The notes: generated from the letters alone by a model not told the origin. A stretch of 52,783 nt of DNA from JAVBQJ01 sp031549115 (GCA_031549115.1 JAVBQJ010000136.1:1-52783); one strand, 5' to 3'; positions 1 through 9,513 are shown, numbered from the stretch's first letter. Numbers and translations are program-made.

Positions 1-1356
<1,356 letters not shown>

Positions 1357-1399
1357 AATAATTCTCTCTTCAATAATTTTTTTTCAATTCAGTGGGGGT

Positions 1400-1696
1400 T
1401 CAACCGACAATCGCCAGAATATCGTCCTGGCTGATGACCTTGTATTCCTTGTCATTGTGCTTGACTTCGGTACCGCCGTAACGGCTGGTCAACACGACAT
1501 CGCCGACCTTGACGTCGAACGCGATCTTTTTTCCGTCCTTGTCGAGCTTGCCGGTACCGAGCGCGATCACCTTGAATTCCTGCGGTTTTTCTTTCGCGGA
1601 ATCCGGAATCAGAATTCCACCCTTGATCTGTTCGGCGACTTCGCAGATTTCGAGGAGGACACGATCCCCCAACGGCTTGATGTTCACTTGCGACAT
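1400..1696 (-). CDS. groS: 10 kDa co-chaperonin GroES
   Basis: Lid of the GroEL chamber. The 98-residue product has the family pattern: IKPLGDRVLLE at the start, a mobile loop EQIKGGILIPDSAKEKPQ (residues about 19-36), and DVVLTSRYGGTEVKHNDKEYKVISQDDILAIVG at the end in pieces typical of GroES. A longer frame begins 45 bases upstream, but the ATG at 1696 is preceded by AGGAG at good spacing and gives the usual family length. It sits between dnaK and groEL on the same strand. The 105-base gap to dnaK holds a stem-loop but no CIRCE repeat, so HrcA control is not supported here. Confidence 0.97.
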   Translation of the reverse strand: MSQVNIKPLGDRVLLEICEVAEQIKGGILIPDSAKEKPQEFKVIALGTGKLDKDGKKIAFDVKVGDVVLTSRYGGTEVKHNDKEYKVISQDDILAIVG

Positions 1697-1761
1697 TTCT
1701 GATTGTCTCCTTTGTTTTTTCCGGTTGTTAAAAACTAACACCCTGTTAAATTGACGTTGCT

Positions 1762-1787
1762 TCTCCCGGAGTATTCGCTCCGGGAGA
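1762..1787. other. Stem-loop between dnaK and groES
   Basis: A perfect 9-bp stem (1763-1771 with 1778-1786, plus one outer T-A pair) with a 6-base loop lies in the gap between dnaK and groES. On the minus strand, the direction of transcription, it is followed by AGCAACG and not by a U-run. It may attenuate or process a dnaK-groES transcript rather than end it. Confidence 0.5.
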
Positions 1788-1801
1788 GGCTGTTTTTATC
1801 A

Positions 1802-3703
1802 TCAATCGACGATTTCCGCGTCGACGACATCATCTCCGTTCTTGGCGGCGCCGCCCGGCTGCGCCGCGTCGGCTTCCGGCTGCGCTCCCGCGCCCGGCTG
1901 CTGCGACTGCTGCTGGTAGAGCTGCTCGCCGAACTTCATCAGCAGTTGCTCGAGCTCTTCCATCGTGGCCTTCATACCGTCGGCGTCGTCGGCCTTGAGC
2001 TGACCCTTGAGCTTTTCGACGGCGTTTTCGACCGGCATTTTGACCTCGGACGGCAGCTTGTCGCCGTTCTCCTTCAACTGCTTCTCGGTCTGGTAGACCA
2101 TCGAGTCCGCCTTGTTCTTGATCTCGATCTTTTCCTTGGCGCGTTTGTCCTCTTCGGCATAGGCCTTGGCGTCGTTGACCATCTTTTCGACCTCATCCGA
2201 GCTCAAGCCGCTGGAGGCGGTGATGGTGATCTTCTGCTCCTTGCCGGTACCGAGATCCTTCGCGGTCACATGCAGGATGCCGTTGGCGTCGATATCGAAG
2301 GTCACTTCGATCTGCGGCACGCCGCGCGGCGCCGAAGCGATGCCGTCGAGCCGGAAACGGCCGATGGTCTTGTTCGCCGAAGCCATGTCGCGCTCGCCCT
2401 GGAGCACATGGATATCCACCGCCGGCTGGTTGTCCGCGGCCGTGCTGAAGATTTCGCTCTTGCGGGTCGGAATCGTGGTATTGCGCTCGATCAGCTTGGT
2501 GCAGATGCCGCCCATGGTTTCGATCCCCAGCGACAGCGGCGTCACGTCGAGCAGCACCACGTCATTGACCTGGCCGCCGAGCACCCCGCCCTGGATGGCG
2601 GCGCCACAGGCGACGACTTCGTCCGGATTCACGCCCTTGTGCGGTTCCTTGCTGAAAATCTTCTTCGCGGCTTCCAGCACCAGCGGCATGCGGGTCATAC
2701 CGCCGACCATGATCACTTCCTTGACGCTCGACGCCGACAGCCCCGCATCCTTCAAACATGCCTGGCACGGCTTGACCGTACGGTTCACCAGCGCTTCGCA
2801 CAGCTGATCCAGTTTGGCGCGGGTCAGCGCGATATTCATGTGCACCGGGCCATCCTGGTTCATCGAAATGAACGGCAAATTGACATCGGTCGACATGCTC
2901 GAAGACAATTCGCATTTGGCCTTTTCCGCGGCTTCCTTCAAACGCTGCAGCGCCTGGGTATCCTTGCGCAGGTCAATACCGCTCTCTTTCTGGAACTCTT
3001 CGGCCAGATAGTTGATGATCGCCTGGTCGAAGTCGTCGCCGCCCAGGTGGGTGTCGCCGTTGGTGGCTTTCACCTCGAAGACGCCGTCGCCGATCTCCAT
3101 CACGGAGATATCGAAGGTGCCGCCGCCGAGGTCATATACCGCAACCACCTCTTCGCTTTTCTTGTCCAGCCCGTAAGCCAGGCTGGCCGCCGTCGGCTCG
3201 TTGACGATCCGGAGCACTTCCAGCCCGGCGATGCGTCCGGCATCCTTGGTGGCCTGGCGCTGGGCATCGTTGAAGTAGGCCGGCACGGTGATGACCGCCT
3301 GCTTGATTTCCTCGCCCAGATAGGCTTCGGCGTCCGCTTTCAACTTCGACAGGATCATCGCGGAAATTTCCGGCGGAGAATACTTCTTGTCGCCGATCTG
3401 AACGGCGACGTCGCCGTTCGGCGCTTCCACCAGCTCGTACGGCACCAGCTTGCGCTCTTCGCCGACTTCCGAAAACTTCCGGCCCATGAAACGCTTGATC
3501 GAAAAGACCGTATTTTTCGGGTTGGTCACGCCCTGACGCTTTGCGGTCTGGCCGACCAGACGCTCCCCGCTCTTGGCAAACGCGACAATCGACGGCGTCG
3601 TCCGGTTGCCTTCCGCGTTCGGAATCACCTTCGCTTCGCCGCTTTCCATGACCGCCATACAACTGTTGGTGGTCCCCAGGTCGATACCGAGAATCTTACT
3701 CAT
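1802..3703 (-). CDS. dnaK: Hsp70 chaperone DnaK
   Basis: ATP-driven protein-folding chaperone working with DnaJ and GrpE in the cytoplasm. The nucleotide-binding domain has GIDLGTTNSC at the N terminus, the linker-proximal IVNEPTAASLAYG, phosphate-2 motif DLGGGTFDIS and GGMTRMPLV; the substrate domain starts after LLDVTPLSLGIET, and the protein ends in a typical acidic tail DDVVDAEIVD. Length is 633 residues. The frame could open at a GTG at 3709, but AGGAGG lies seven bases before the ATG at 3703 and only one base before the GTG, which decides for the ATG. Neither grpE, dnaJ nor hrcA is adjacent. The upstream region contains a sigma-54-type promoter. Confidence 0.98.
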   Translation of the reverse strand: MSKILGIDLGTTNSCMAVMESGEAKVIPNAEGNRTTPSIVAFAKSGERLVGQTAKRQGVTNPKNTVFSIKRFMGRKFSEVGEERKLVPYELVEAPNGDVAVQIGDKKYSPPEISAMILSKLKADAEAYLGEEIKQAVITVPAYFNDAQRQATKDAGRIAGLEVLRIVNEPTAASLAYGLDKKSEEVVAVYDLGGGTFDISVMEIGDGVFEVKATNGDTHLGGDDFDQAIINYLAEEFQKESGIDLRKDTQALQRLKEAAEKAKCELSSSMSTDVNLPFISMNQDGPVHMNIALTRAKLDQLCEALVNRTVKPCQACLKDAGLSASSVKEVIMVGGMTRMPLVLEAAKKIFSKEPHKGVNPDEVVACGAAIQGGVLGGQVNDVVLLDVTPLSLGIETMGGICTKLIERNTTIPTRKSEIFSTAADNQPAVDIHVLQGERDMASANKTIGRFRLDGIASAPRGVPQIEVTFDIDANGILHVTAKDLGTGKEQKITITASSGLSSDEVEKMVNDAKAYAEEDKRAKEKIEIKNKADSMVYQTEKQLKENGDKLPSEVKMPVENAVEKLKGQLKADDADGMKATMEELEQLLMKFGEQLYQQQSQQPGAGAQPEADAAQPGGAAKNGDDVVDAEIVD

Positions 3704-3760
3704 AATCACTCCTCCTTGTATTGAGAACTTTTTTCATTTCAAAACTGTGACTGTGAATAT

Positions 3761-3778
3761 AAGCAAGTGGCGTGCCAA
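3761..3778 (-). promoter_or_regulatory. Sigma-54 (RpoN) promoter of dnaK
   Basis: Read on the minus strand the site is TTGGCACGCCACTTGCTT. It matches the RpoN consensus TGGCACG-N4-TTGC[A/T] at every consensus position, with GG (3776-3775) and GC (3764-3763) exactly ten bases apart. The predicted start is near 3751, leaving a leader of about 50 bases before the dnaK ATG. The match is seen directly; use in vivo is inferred. Confidence 0.75.
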
Positions 3779-3862
3779 TTCTGAAAACATCCCGCCAACA
3801 CCGCTTTTCCCCGGTCTTGAAACAAAGAGAGCGGCCTCGACTGCGCCACATTGTCTCATTTC

Positions 3863-3879
3863 TCACTGCGACAAAGTGA
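3863..3879. promoter_or_regulatory. Possible enhancer-binding palindrome upstream of dnaK
   Basis: TCACT-N7-AGTGA dyad about 90-100 bases upstream of the sigma-54 core, a distance where activators of RpoN promoters usually bind. A second, overlapping TTGTC...GACAA dyad covers part of it. Short dyads arise by chance, so this is only a candidate. Confidence 0.3.
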
Positions 3880-3908
3880 CACGCCAGGCCGCCCGCTGCC
3901 CCGAAGGC

Positions 3909-4694
3909 TTACTTCATCAGCTTCACCGGAGCGTAGTATTCCAGCAAATGGAAGTCCAGATGCGATGCGGTCGGGAACGACGAATTTTCGCAATACGGCA
4001 AATAGCGCGAATAATTATAACGCCCGAAGAACACCGTCCACGGCGTATCCGCGTTGAATTTGGCGCCGTATTTCTCCAACTGCTTGATCGGAACGGCCAT
4101 TTCGCCGGTCCAGCCGTTGTCGCGGTCGCTCCAGTTGTTCAGCGTGCCGTCGATCTGCGCGGCGGTCTTCAGCCCCGGCATCAGCTCCTTGTCCATATCC
4201 GGCAGCCCCAGGTGGCCGCGGCCCGGGAAGAACAGCGAAGTCTTGTTCCCGGTCGGCGCGACGTACAATTCCCAGTAATAAGTTTCATTGGCCGGCTTCA
4301 AAAACACCTCGGCCAAGTCGCCGGTCAGATACAGATGGGTCTGGTTTTCCGGATTCTGGGCCTGAACGTCGGAATCGGTGAAGTCGAACGCGAAATAGAG
4401 GTAGTCATCATCCCACGCCATCTGCACCGTACCGTTTTCCCACTGCTTGTCGCCGATGGATTTGCGCGCCAACTCCGGACGGCCCGCGACCCACTCCGGA
4501 TTCCAGCGCATCGCCCGCTTCGGCGCCGTCTGCCAGACCGCGTCGTCGAGCTTGCCGTCGATTTTCACCGGCTTGGCGGCATACTGCGCCGGCATGGTGT
4601 TGTCCTCCTCCGTTTGCGGCGCCTGCCACAACGCACAACCGCCGGACAGCAATCCGGCTCCGAGCAATCCGGCCATCAACCAAGTGTGTTTCAT
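3909..4694 (-). CDS. Lipoprotein with a family 9-type carbohydrate-binding (DOMON-like) domain
   Basis: The 261-residue protein starts with a lipoprotein signal peptide (GLLSGGC, lipid-modified Cys20). The rest resembles the CBM9-like beta-sandwich often annotated as carbohydrate family 9 binding domain-like: KIDGKLDDAVWQTAP near residue 45, then QMAWDDDYLYFAFDFTDSDV near 90, and the late block ENGWTGEMAVPIKQL-like (here DNGWTGEMAVPIKQLEKYG) around residue 195. These features are the hallmarks of that family; the ligand cannot be read. It is the last gene of a minus-strand run, 43 bases after the preceding small lipoprotein, with AAGGAA as ribosome site. Probably anchored in a membrane facing the periplasm or outside. 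Confidence 0.8.
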   Translation of the reverse strand: MKHTWLMAGLLGAGLLSGGCALWQAPQTEEDNTMPAQYAAKPVKIDGKLDDAVWQTAPKRAMRWNPEWVAGRPELARKSIGDKQWENGTVQMAWDDDYLYFAFDFTDSDVQAQNPENQTHLYLTGDLAEVFLKPANETYYWELYVAPTGNKTSLFFPGRGHLGLPDMDKELMPGLKTAAQIDGTLNNWSDRDNGWTGEMAVPIKQLEKYGAKFNADTPWTVFFGRYNYSRYLPYCENSSFPTASHLDFHLLEYYAPVKLMK

Positions 4695-4737
4695 CTTCGT
4701 TTCCTTTCGTGGTTACCGTAATTACGATTGCATTCCA

Positions 4738-5136
4738 TCAATGGTATTCGACCCGCGTCTCTTCGGGAGGCAAAATATAAACCGTATAGCCTTCCCGGCT
4801 CAGTTGCGTGAGAAGCTCCGCCACCACACCGGCCGAGAGCTCCCGGTCCGGCTGCAGTTGAATCTCTTTGCAATCCAGCCGCCGCAGCCGGTCCAGGAGG
4901 TCGCCGCGGCGGCAGTTTTTGCCGTTCACCGCCAGCGCATCCGCCGAATACACCGCCACCGTCGCGGTACGGCTCGCCTGTTCTCCGCCCCGCGCCGTCC
5001 AGCTGGAGTTCTGGCGCGCCTCGCCGGGAACCGCGGAACTGTAACGCGTCGCCGCCTGCCCGTTACCGCCGGCATCCGCGCATCCGCCCAATGCCAGCAC
5101 CAACAGTCCCAACCCCCATGTCATCATCTGTCGCAT
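4738..5136 (-). CDS. Small lipoprotein with an ExbD-like periplasmic domain
   Basis: The 132-residue product begins with a lipoprotein signal ending in LALGGC (Cys19). The ATG at 5136 was chosen over longer in-frame starts because it opens the signal peptide and follows GGAGGGGG. Residues about 60-130 (VAVYSADALAVNGKNCRRGD, then DRELSAGVVAELLTQLSREG followed by YTVYIL) resemble the periplasmic domain of ExbD/TolR, where a strand, a helix and a final strand-helix follow the same order. ExbD proteins normally have a transmembrane anchor with a key Asp; here the anchor is a lipid. That assignment is an inference from pattern only. It lies between an acyltransferase gene and a second lipoprotein gene. 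Confidence 0.75.
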   Translation of the reverse strand: MRQMMTWGLGLLVLALGGCADAGGNGQAATRYSSAVPGEARQNSSWTARGGEQASRTATVAVYSADALAVNGKNCRRGDLLDRLRRLDCKEIQLQPDRELSAGVVAELLTQLSREGYTVYILPPEETRVEYH

Positions 5137-5165
5137 TGAGACCCCCTCCCGTGTACTCGCCCGTG

Positions 5166-6185
5166 TCATTTTTTCCCGCGCTTGCCCAGAAACCGGTCGG
5201 AAACCCGCCGGGCGTAAAACGGATAGCGTTTGGCCAGCGTCTCGTCGGCTTCGCGCGGAATATGCTGAAAACGCTTGTAAAACCACAGATATTGCTCCGG
5301 GTGCCGCCGGATCAACGCTTCCGACATCTGCATCAACACCTGCAGCGCTTCGGTTTCATCCTCCATCGCCGCCAGATCGACGACGGGGTAATCGAATTCG
5401 GGCTGAATGCCGCCGTCTTCGCGCCGCAGGCTCGCCGCCACGCCGATCACCGCCGGCACCCCCTCCAGGCGGCAACGCCGGTACAGCGTCACCGGCAAAC
5501 GGCTGCTCGGCACCGGAAGGCCGAAAAAATTCACAAAGCAGCCGCCGTCGGCCACCTTGGTATTTTGATCCACCAACAGCCCGACGCTCGCGCCGTCCCG
5601 CAGCGCCTTCCACGACGCCCGCGCCGCGCCGGAAGAAAAAATGATGCGCACTCCGGCATTTTTCTCCCGGTTGCCGTTGTTCAGCAGCCGGTTCAAATAC
5701 GGGTTGCGCATCGGCTTGGCCACGGCGGCCAACTCCAGCCCGGAATAATACGGCGCCATCAATCCGGAGGCCTCCCAGCTTCCCAGATGCGGATTGACGA
5801 AAATAATCCGGGTTCCGTCGGCGACGTGCCGCTTCAGCTCACGGTCGATCCGCTCCCCGAGCCGGGTCCAGCGCTCCACCCGGCGCGGCTTCCCGGTCAT
5901 CCAGAAGAACTCGAATAAATTGTAAAACAAGTGAAACATGCTCGCCCGCGCCGTCCGCTTCACCTGCGCGTCCTCCCAATCGGGAAACGCCGCCGCGATA
6001 TTGGCGCAGCAGATCCGCCGCATCCCGGGCACGAGACCGTAGCCGATATGGCCGAGCAACCACGCCAGCGCCCGGACGCCGCCGTGCGGCAGCAGCCGCA
6101 GCAAAACGTACGGCACCAACACCGTCACATACTCCAGCCAATGCCGAATATTCCGAAAAAACTTCTTCACGGCTCCCCACTTCAT
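5166..6185 (-). CDS. Lipid A biosynthesis-type acyltransferase (LpxL/HtrB family)
   Basis: Membrane-bound enzyme family that transfers a fatty acid to a lipid A precursor on the cytoplasmic face of the inner membrane. The 339-residue product has a hydrophobic N-terminal segment (about residues 17-50) and the family catalytic motif HLGSWE (His133, Glu138), followed by VAKPMRNPYLN and LLVDQN blocks expected in this family. The ATG at 6185 overlaps the stop of the upstream gene by one base (TAATG), so translation is probably coupled; a GTG nine bases earlier is less likely. Presence of this gene argues for an LPS-containing outer membrane. Chain-length specificity cannot be read from sequence. 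Confidence 0.9.
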   Translation of the reverse strand: MKWGAVKKFFRNIRHWLEYVTVLVPYVLLRLLPHGGVRALAWLLGHIGYGLVPGMRRICCANIAAAFPDWEDAQVKRTARASMFHLFYNLFEFFWMTGKPRRVERWTRLGERIDRELKRHVADGTRIIFVNPHLGSWEASGLMAPYYSGLELAAVAKPMRNPYLNRLLNNGNREKNAGVRIIFSSGAARASWKALRDGASVGLLVDQNTKVADGGCFVNFFGLPVPSSRLPVTLYRRCRLEGVPAVIGVAASLRREDGGIQPEFDYPVVDLAAMEDETEALQVLMQMSEALIRRHPEQYLWFYKRFQHIPREADETLAKRYPFYARRVSDRFLGKRGKK

Positions 6186-6970
6186 TACTTGCACCGCCGG
6201 CGCGGCGGCCGGGAAAAGCGTATCGCGCCATTGCCCAGCAACTGCACGCCGTTGGCGAAAAGCACATTATTTGCCGCCTGCATGGCGATATTGAACGCCA
6301 GGTGGAGACGGCTTTCATCGCAGCAGATCTGCCGCGCCGCCACCTTGGCCACCTTGATCCGCCCGTCCGGCAACACATGCAGCAGCCCCCAGCCGTCGGC
6401 CAGTTCGTCGGCCTCCAATTCTCCCGCCGGAAGCGCCATATACAGATAATCGGCCACTCCGGCCTGGCGCACCGCTTCGATCCGGCTGCCTTTGAACAGC
6501 GCGTGCTGGATTTTTCCCTGGCGCCGCAGCAGCTTGTGATAATCCGAATTGCGGCTGGAGGCATAATGGTAGCTGGAAAATTCCGTGAACAGCTCATCGG
6601 ACACCGCCAGCTCCGGTTCGGTCTCGCGGATATGCGCTTCCAGGCGGATCCGCTCTCTCCGCAACTCCTTCAATTCTTTCATCAATTCGGCCGCGTCCGC
6701 ACAAGCGGGCACACATTCGGCACGGGTGCGAAATATATCCACCGCCACCGTCCGGCTCAGGCGGTTATGTTTTCCCTGGGACTCCACCCAGAACGCGGCG
6801 GCGTCGGCCTTGTATTTGCGGATCCGGGCCGGCACCCGGAGCGCCAGGCCCGCCGGAGATTGTCCGGCCAGATATGCCAGTACTGCCTGCCGCATGAATT
6901 GGGGCGACGGCGGCGGCGGCGGTATGAAAAGATCCTCTTCGGCCGGAGGAGCCGTTTTTTTCTTTGCCAT
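6185..6970 (-). CDS. Uncharacterised cytoplasmic protein, weakly MmcB/nuclease-fold-like
   Basis: A 261-residue protein starting MAKKKTAPPAEED with a proline run (IPPPPPSP). I do not recognise the family firmly. The stretch ADYLYMALPAGEL...LADGWGLLHVLPDGRIKVAK (about residues 175-215) resembles the last strands of PD-(D/E)XK-type nuclease folds such as MmcB, where a tyrosine/leucine strand is followed by GxGLLxV. However, the Asp and Glu-x-Lys catalytic residues are not obvious upstream, so it may be inactive or unrelated. The middle has a charged helix (ELMKELKELRRERIRLEAHI). First gene of the minus-strand envelope operon, with its own TTGACA-N17-TATTTT promoter and overlapping the acyltransferase gene. 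Confidence 0.8.
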   Translation of the reverse strand: MAKKKTAPPAEEDLFIPPPPPSPQFMRQAVLAYLAGQSPAGLALRVPARIRKYKADAAAFWVESQGKHNRLSRTVAVDIFRTRAECVPACADAAELMKELKELRRERIRLEAHIRETEPELAVSDELFTEFSSYHYASSRNSDYHKLLRRQGKIQHALFKGSRIEAVRQAGVADYLYMALPAGELEADELADGWGLLHVLPDGRIKVAKVAARQICCDESRLHLAFNIAMQAANNVLFANGVQLLGNGAIRFSRPPRRRCK

Positions 6971-7021
6971 TACATTGTAGATTTCGTTACGATTGTTTTT
7001 TGCTATGCGAATACAGCTTCT

Positions 7022-7050
7022 AAAATAGTACAAAAATAATGCAATGTCAA
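7022..7050 (-). promoter_or_regulatory. Housekeeping promoter of the envelope operon
   Basis: On the minus strand TTGACA (7050-7045), a 17-base spacer and TATTTT (7027-7022) precede the MAKKK start at 6970 by about 45 bases of leader. It is back to back with the yebC promoter; the two -35 boxes are only ten bases apart. Confidence 0.7.
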
Positions 7051-7060
7051 ATCGAAAGCC

Positions 7061-7089
7061 TTGTAAAAACACAATATCCGTGCTATTTT
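7061..7089 (+). promoter_or_regulatory. Housekeeping promoter of yebC
   Basis: TTGTAA (7061-7066), 17-base spacer, TATTTT (7084-7089), about 50 bases before the yebC ATG. Divergent from the promoter of the minus-strand operon. Confidence 0.6.
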
Positions 7090-7137
7090 ATCAACCGATT
7101 GATGATGAATTTCAAAATCCTGAAGGCAGAGGTAAAT

Positions 7138-7893
7138 ATGGCAGGTCATAGTAAATGGGCAAATATCAAGCATAAAAAAGCCGCGGCGGACAAGAAGAAA
7201 GGCAAAGCTTTCTCCAGTCTGGCCAAGGAAATCATGGTAGCCGCCAAGATCGGCGGCGGCGACCCGGCGGCCAACCCGCGACTGCGCTCGGCCCTGACCG
7301 CCGCCAAGGCGATCAACCTGCCCAACGCCAATATCGACCGGGCGATCAAAAAAGGCATCGGCGAACTCGGCGACGTGGTGTTCGAAGAAATCATCTACGA
7401 AGGCTATGCCCCCGGCGGCGTCGGCGTCCTGATCGAATGCCTGACCGACAACCGGAACCGTTCGTCCAGCGACGTGCGTACCGCGCTCGACCGCTGCAAC
7501 GGCAATCTGGCCAGCTCCGGCGCGGTCAGCCGCCTGTTTTCGCGCCAAAGCCACTTCATCATCGAAGGCGACAATGCCGATGAGGACAAGCTGATGGAAG
7601 TGGTGCTGGACGCCGGCGCCGAAGATATCCTGGTCGATGACGGCATCGCGGAAATCTGGGCCGCCCCCGACTGCTTCGAAGCCGTCGCGCAGGCGCTGGA
7701 AGCCGCCGGCATCGCCACCACCGAAGCCGGTGTGGTGCGCCGCCCGGAAATGACCGTGGAGGTCAAGGACGTCAAAATCGCGGAGCAGATTCTGCGGATG
7801 ATCGACCGGCTGGAGGAGCTTGATGACGTCCAGCAGGTGACGGCCAACTTTGAAATCGCCGATGAAATTGCCGACCAGCTGGACGGCGACTGA
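7138..7893 (+). CDS. yebC: YebC/TACO1-family protein
   Basis: Conserved cytoplasmic protein of the YebC family, variously reported as a transcription regulator and as a factor that relieves ribosome stalling. The 251-residue product starts with the invariant MAGHSKWANIKHKKAAADKK in part, followed by FSSLAKEI, NPRLRSALTAAKAINLP and GYAPGGVGVLIE, and shows the three-domain layout of the family at the usual length of about 250. The ATG at 7138 was chosen because the family starts at MAGHSKW; AGAGGT precedes it. Single-gene transcription unit: own promoter upstream and a good intrinsic terminator right after. Confidence 0.97.
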   Translation: MAGHSKWANIKHKKAAADKKKGKAFSSLAKEIMVAAKIGGGDPAANPRLRSALTAAKAINLPNANIDRAIKKGIGELGDVVFEEIIYEGYAPGGVGVLIECLTDNRNRSSSDVRTALDRCNGNLASSGAVSRLFSRQSHFIIEGDNADEDKLMEVVLDAGAEDILVDDGIAEIWAAPDCFEAVAQALEAAGIATTEAGVVRRPEMTVEVKDVKIAEQILRMIDRLEELDDVQQVTANFEIADEIADQLDGD

Positions 7894-7910
7894 TTCCGGA
7901 GCAATTTGGG

Positions 7911-7948
7911 AACGCCGTCACGGGCAACTGTGGCGGCGTTTGTTTTTC
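7911..7948 (+). terminator. Intrinsic terminator of yebC
   Basis: A 7-bp stem (7911-7917 with 7934-7940) extended inside by CAC/GTG pairing, followed directly by TGTTTTTC. Placed 18 bases after the yebC stop. Confidence 0.8.
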
Positions 7949-8012
7949 CGGCATCCGCGGATGAAACTTTGCTCCATGGAAAAGTTTTTTCTCTTTTTTC
8001 CGGGTTGCGCTA

Positions 8013-8041
8013 TTGCTAAATCGGGAAAAGCTGTCTATAAT
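8013..8041 (+). promoter_or_regulatory. Promoter of the response regulator gene
   Basis: TTGCTA (8013-8018), 17-base spacer, perfect TATAAT (8036-8041). About 48 bases of leader to the ATG at 8090, which has AAGGAG nearby. Confidence 0.75.
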
Positions 8042-8089
8042 ATATTCCAGGCATGGAGAAACACGCGGGGAGCTTAAGGAGTATTATAT

Positions 8090-8518
8090 ATGGAAACGAA
8101 AAAGAAATTGAAAATGGCCGGCGGGACCGAGACCATTCTGATTGTAGACGACCACGAAACCATCTGGGACTTCCTGATCGAAGCACTGCAAAAACTGGGT
8201 TATTCGGTGCTTCTGGCGGAAAACGGGCTGGACGCGGTGGAAATTTACGCCGCCAATCCGAACCAGATCGATCTGGTGCTTCTGGATATGATCATGCCGA
8301 AAGCCGGAGGTCATCAGACCTTTTACCGGCTCCGCGAACTGGATCCGGAAGCGAATATTCTCCTGTCCAGCGGCTTCGTCAGTGAAGCGGAAGTGCATGA
8401 TTTGCTGCGGCAGGGCGCCAAAGGCTTCCTGCCGAAACCGCATCGACTTACCGATGTCACCACGGAAATACGCCGGGTGCTGGACGAAAATCCGCGCCGG
8501 AAACCGGCGCACATATAA
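8090..8518 (+). CDS. Stand-alone receiver-domain response regulator
   Basis: Single-domain CheY-like protein of 142 residues, the phospho-acceptor part of a two-component system. The acidic pocket is Asp20-Asp21 (ILIVDDHE), the phospho-acceptor is Asp66 (LLDMIMP), the signalling Ser is in LLSSGF near 93-94 and the conserved Lys is Lys116 (FLPKPH). There is no output domain, and no histidine kinase lies in the window, so the partner is unknown. The pattern DLVLLDMIMPKAGG with a hybrid-kinase-type C terminus suggests it may work in a phosphorelay. Two exported paralogous proteins follow 33 bases downstream on the same strand, so co-transcription is possible. Confidence 0.93.
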   Translation: METKKKLKMAGGTETILIVDDHETIWDFLIEALQKLGYSVLLAENGLDAVEIYAANPNQIDLVLLDMIMPKAGGHQTFYRLRELDPEANILLSSGFVSEAEVHDLLRQGAKGFLPKPHRLTDVTTEIRRVLDENPRRKPAHI

Positions 8519-8551
8519 CCCTCAGCGTAACTATCTACACAAAGGACCACC

Positions 8552-9487
8552 ATGAAACATCTCCAGGGACTGCTTCGTTTTTTGCCTATCGCCGCCGTCG
8601 CCGCTTTCGTAAGCGGCTGTGCCGTCACTCCGGGCCCGGAAAGCTACGTTCCCACCGAAACCGTTCTGGTCGGCTATATCGACATGGAACGTCTGGCCCG
8701 AAACCCGCAGATTGAAACCGCGACGCGGATCATCGAGGACAGCACCGGGGAAGATCTCTGGCAAAGTGAGAGTCTGGCCCAATTCGGCCTGACGCCCGAC
8801 GACCTGAAGCATCGGATGTATGTGTTCATCACCGATTGGGAAACCGAAGCCGGCGGCCTCGTATTGATCACAGAAAACGGTACCGCCCAGGATATTTTCG
8901 ATCGCGTCAGCCTGGCCGTCGCCGATTGGGACGATGTGCTCGCCGGCACGATCGACGACAAAGCCGCGCTCGGGATCGACGATGACATACTGATCGCGGC
9001 CGGTCCGGACGTGCTGCTGCTCCTGTCCGATGTCGATCCCGAGGAGATTCTGTCGCATACCGGAGCGAATCCGGCGCTGAAACAGCTTCAGGCTCCGGAA
9101 ATTCTGGCCGCGTGCCAATTCGTTCCGTCGGAATTCGATCTGCAGGAGGAATTGGAAGGGCTGCAATCGGGCATCATCATCGTTTCCGAAACCAACGGCG
9201 ATTACGCCATTCACGCCAAAGCCACCATGGAGTCCGTGGAAGTGGCGGTCAAACAGCTGGAAAAGCTGCGCGGCGGCCTGATGCTGCTGAATCTGATGGC
9301 GGCGCAGAATCCCGAAGCCGGCGCCTTGTTCAAGCAGACCCGGGTGAACCGGGAGGAAAATGTCATCGTTCTTGACGTCACCGACGCCGGCAGCGCCATC
9401 AGCGCGATTCTCAAGGCGCAAGCCGAGGGTGATCCGGAGTGGATCGACATTGACGATATCGAATTTCCGGAAGAAGCCGGCGAGTAA
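8552..9487 (+). CDS. Exported lipoprotein, paralogue of the next gene
   Basis: A 311-residue lipoprotein with a signal ending VSGC (Cys23). I do not recognise a named family. It shares its layout with the next gene: a start of the mature part SYVPTETVLVGYIDMERLARNPQ (in the neighbour SYVP...MVGFVDSQRFLDNAQ), a middle with LVLITENGTAQDIFDRV against LLLTEGGKAQKLFQQSV, and a C-terminal half ending in a helix followed by a strongly acidic tail. Such paired proteins may be envelope proteins whose fold resembles DUF3352-type proteins, but this is a guess. AAAGGA precedes the ATG; 26 bases separate it from its paralogue. Confidence 0.85.
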   Translation: MKHLQGLLRFLPIAAVAAFVSGCAVTPGPESYVPTETVLVGYIDMERLARNPQIETATRIIEDSTGEDLWQSESLAQFGLTPDDLKHRMYVFITDWETEAGGLVLITENGTAQDIFDRVSLAVADWDDVLAGTIDDKAALGIDDDILIAAGPDVLLLLSDVDPEEILSHTGANPALKQLQAPEILAACQFVPSEFDLQEELEGLQSGIIIVSETNGDYAIHAKATMESVEVAVKQLEKLRGGLMLLNLMAAQNPEAGALFKQTRVNREENVIVLDVTDAGSAISAILKAQAEGDPEWIDIDDIEFPEEAGE

Positions 9488-9513
9488 TACCGAAAAAAAC
9501 GAGGAGAATAAGC

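Noticed and set aside
1762..1787. Intrinsic terminator of dnaK
   Set aside because: The stem is good but no U-run follows in the direction of transcription; kept only as a stem-loop.
1751..3724. Long plus-strand open frame of 657 codons
   Set aside because: Antisense shadow of dnaK with Arg/Leu-rich text and no domain.
1697..3900. CIRCE element (TTAGCACTC-N9-GAGTGCTAA) for HrcA control
   Set aside because: Searched by eye in both chaperone upstream regions and not found; a lone GAGTGCTAA-like string near 23211 has no partner.
8001..8017. Second sigma-54 site before the response regulator
   Set aside because: GG-N10-GC spacing is present but the CAC part of the -24 element is missing, and a perfect TATAAT promoter overlaps it.
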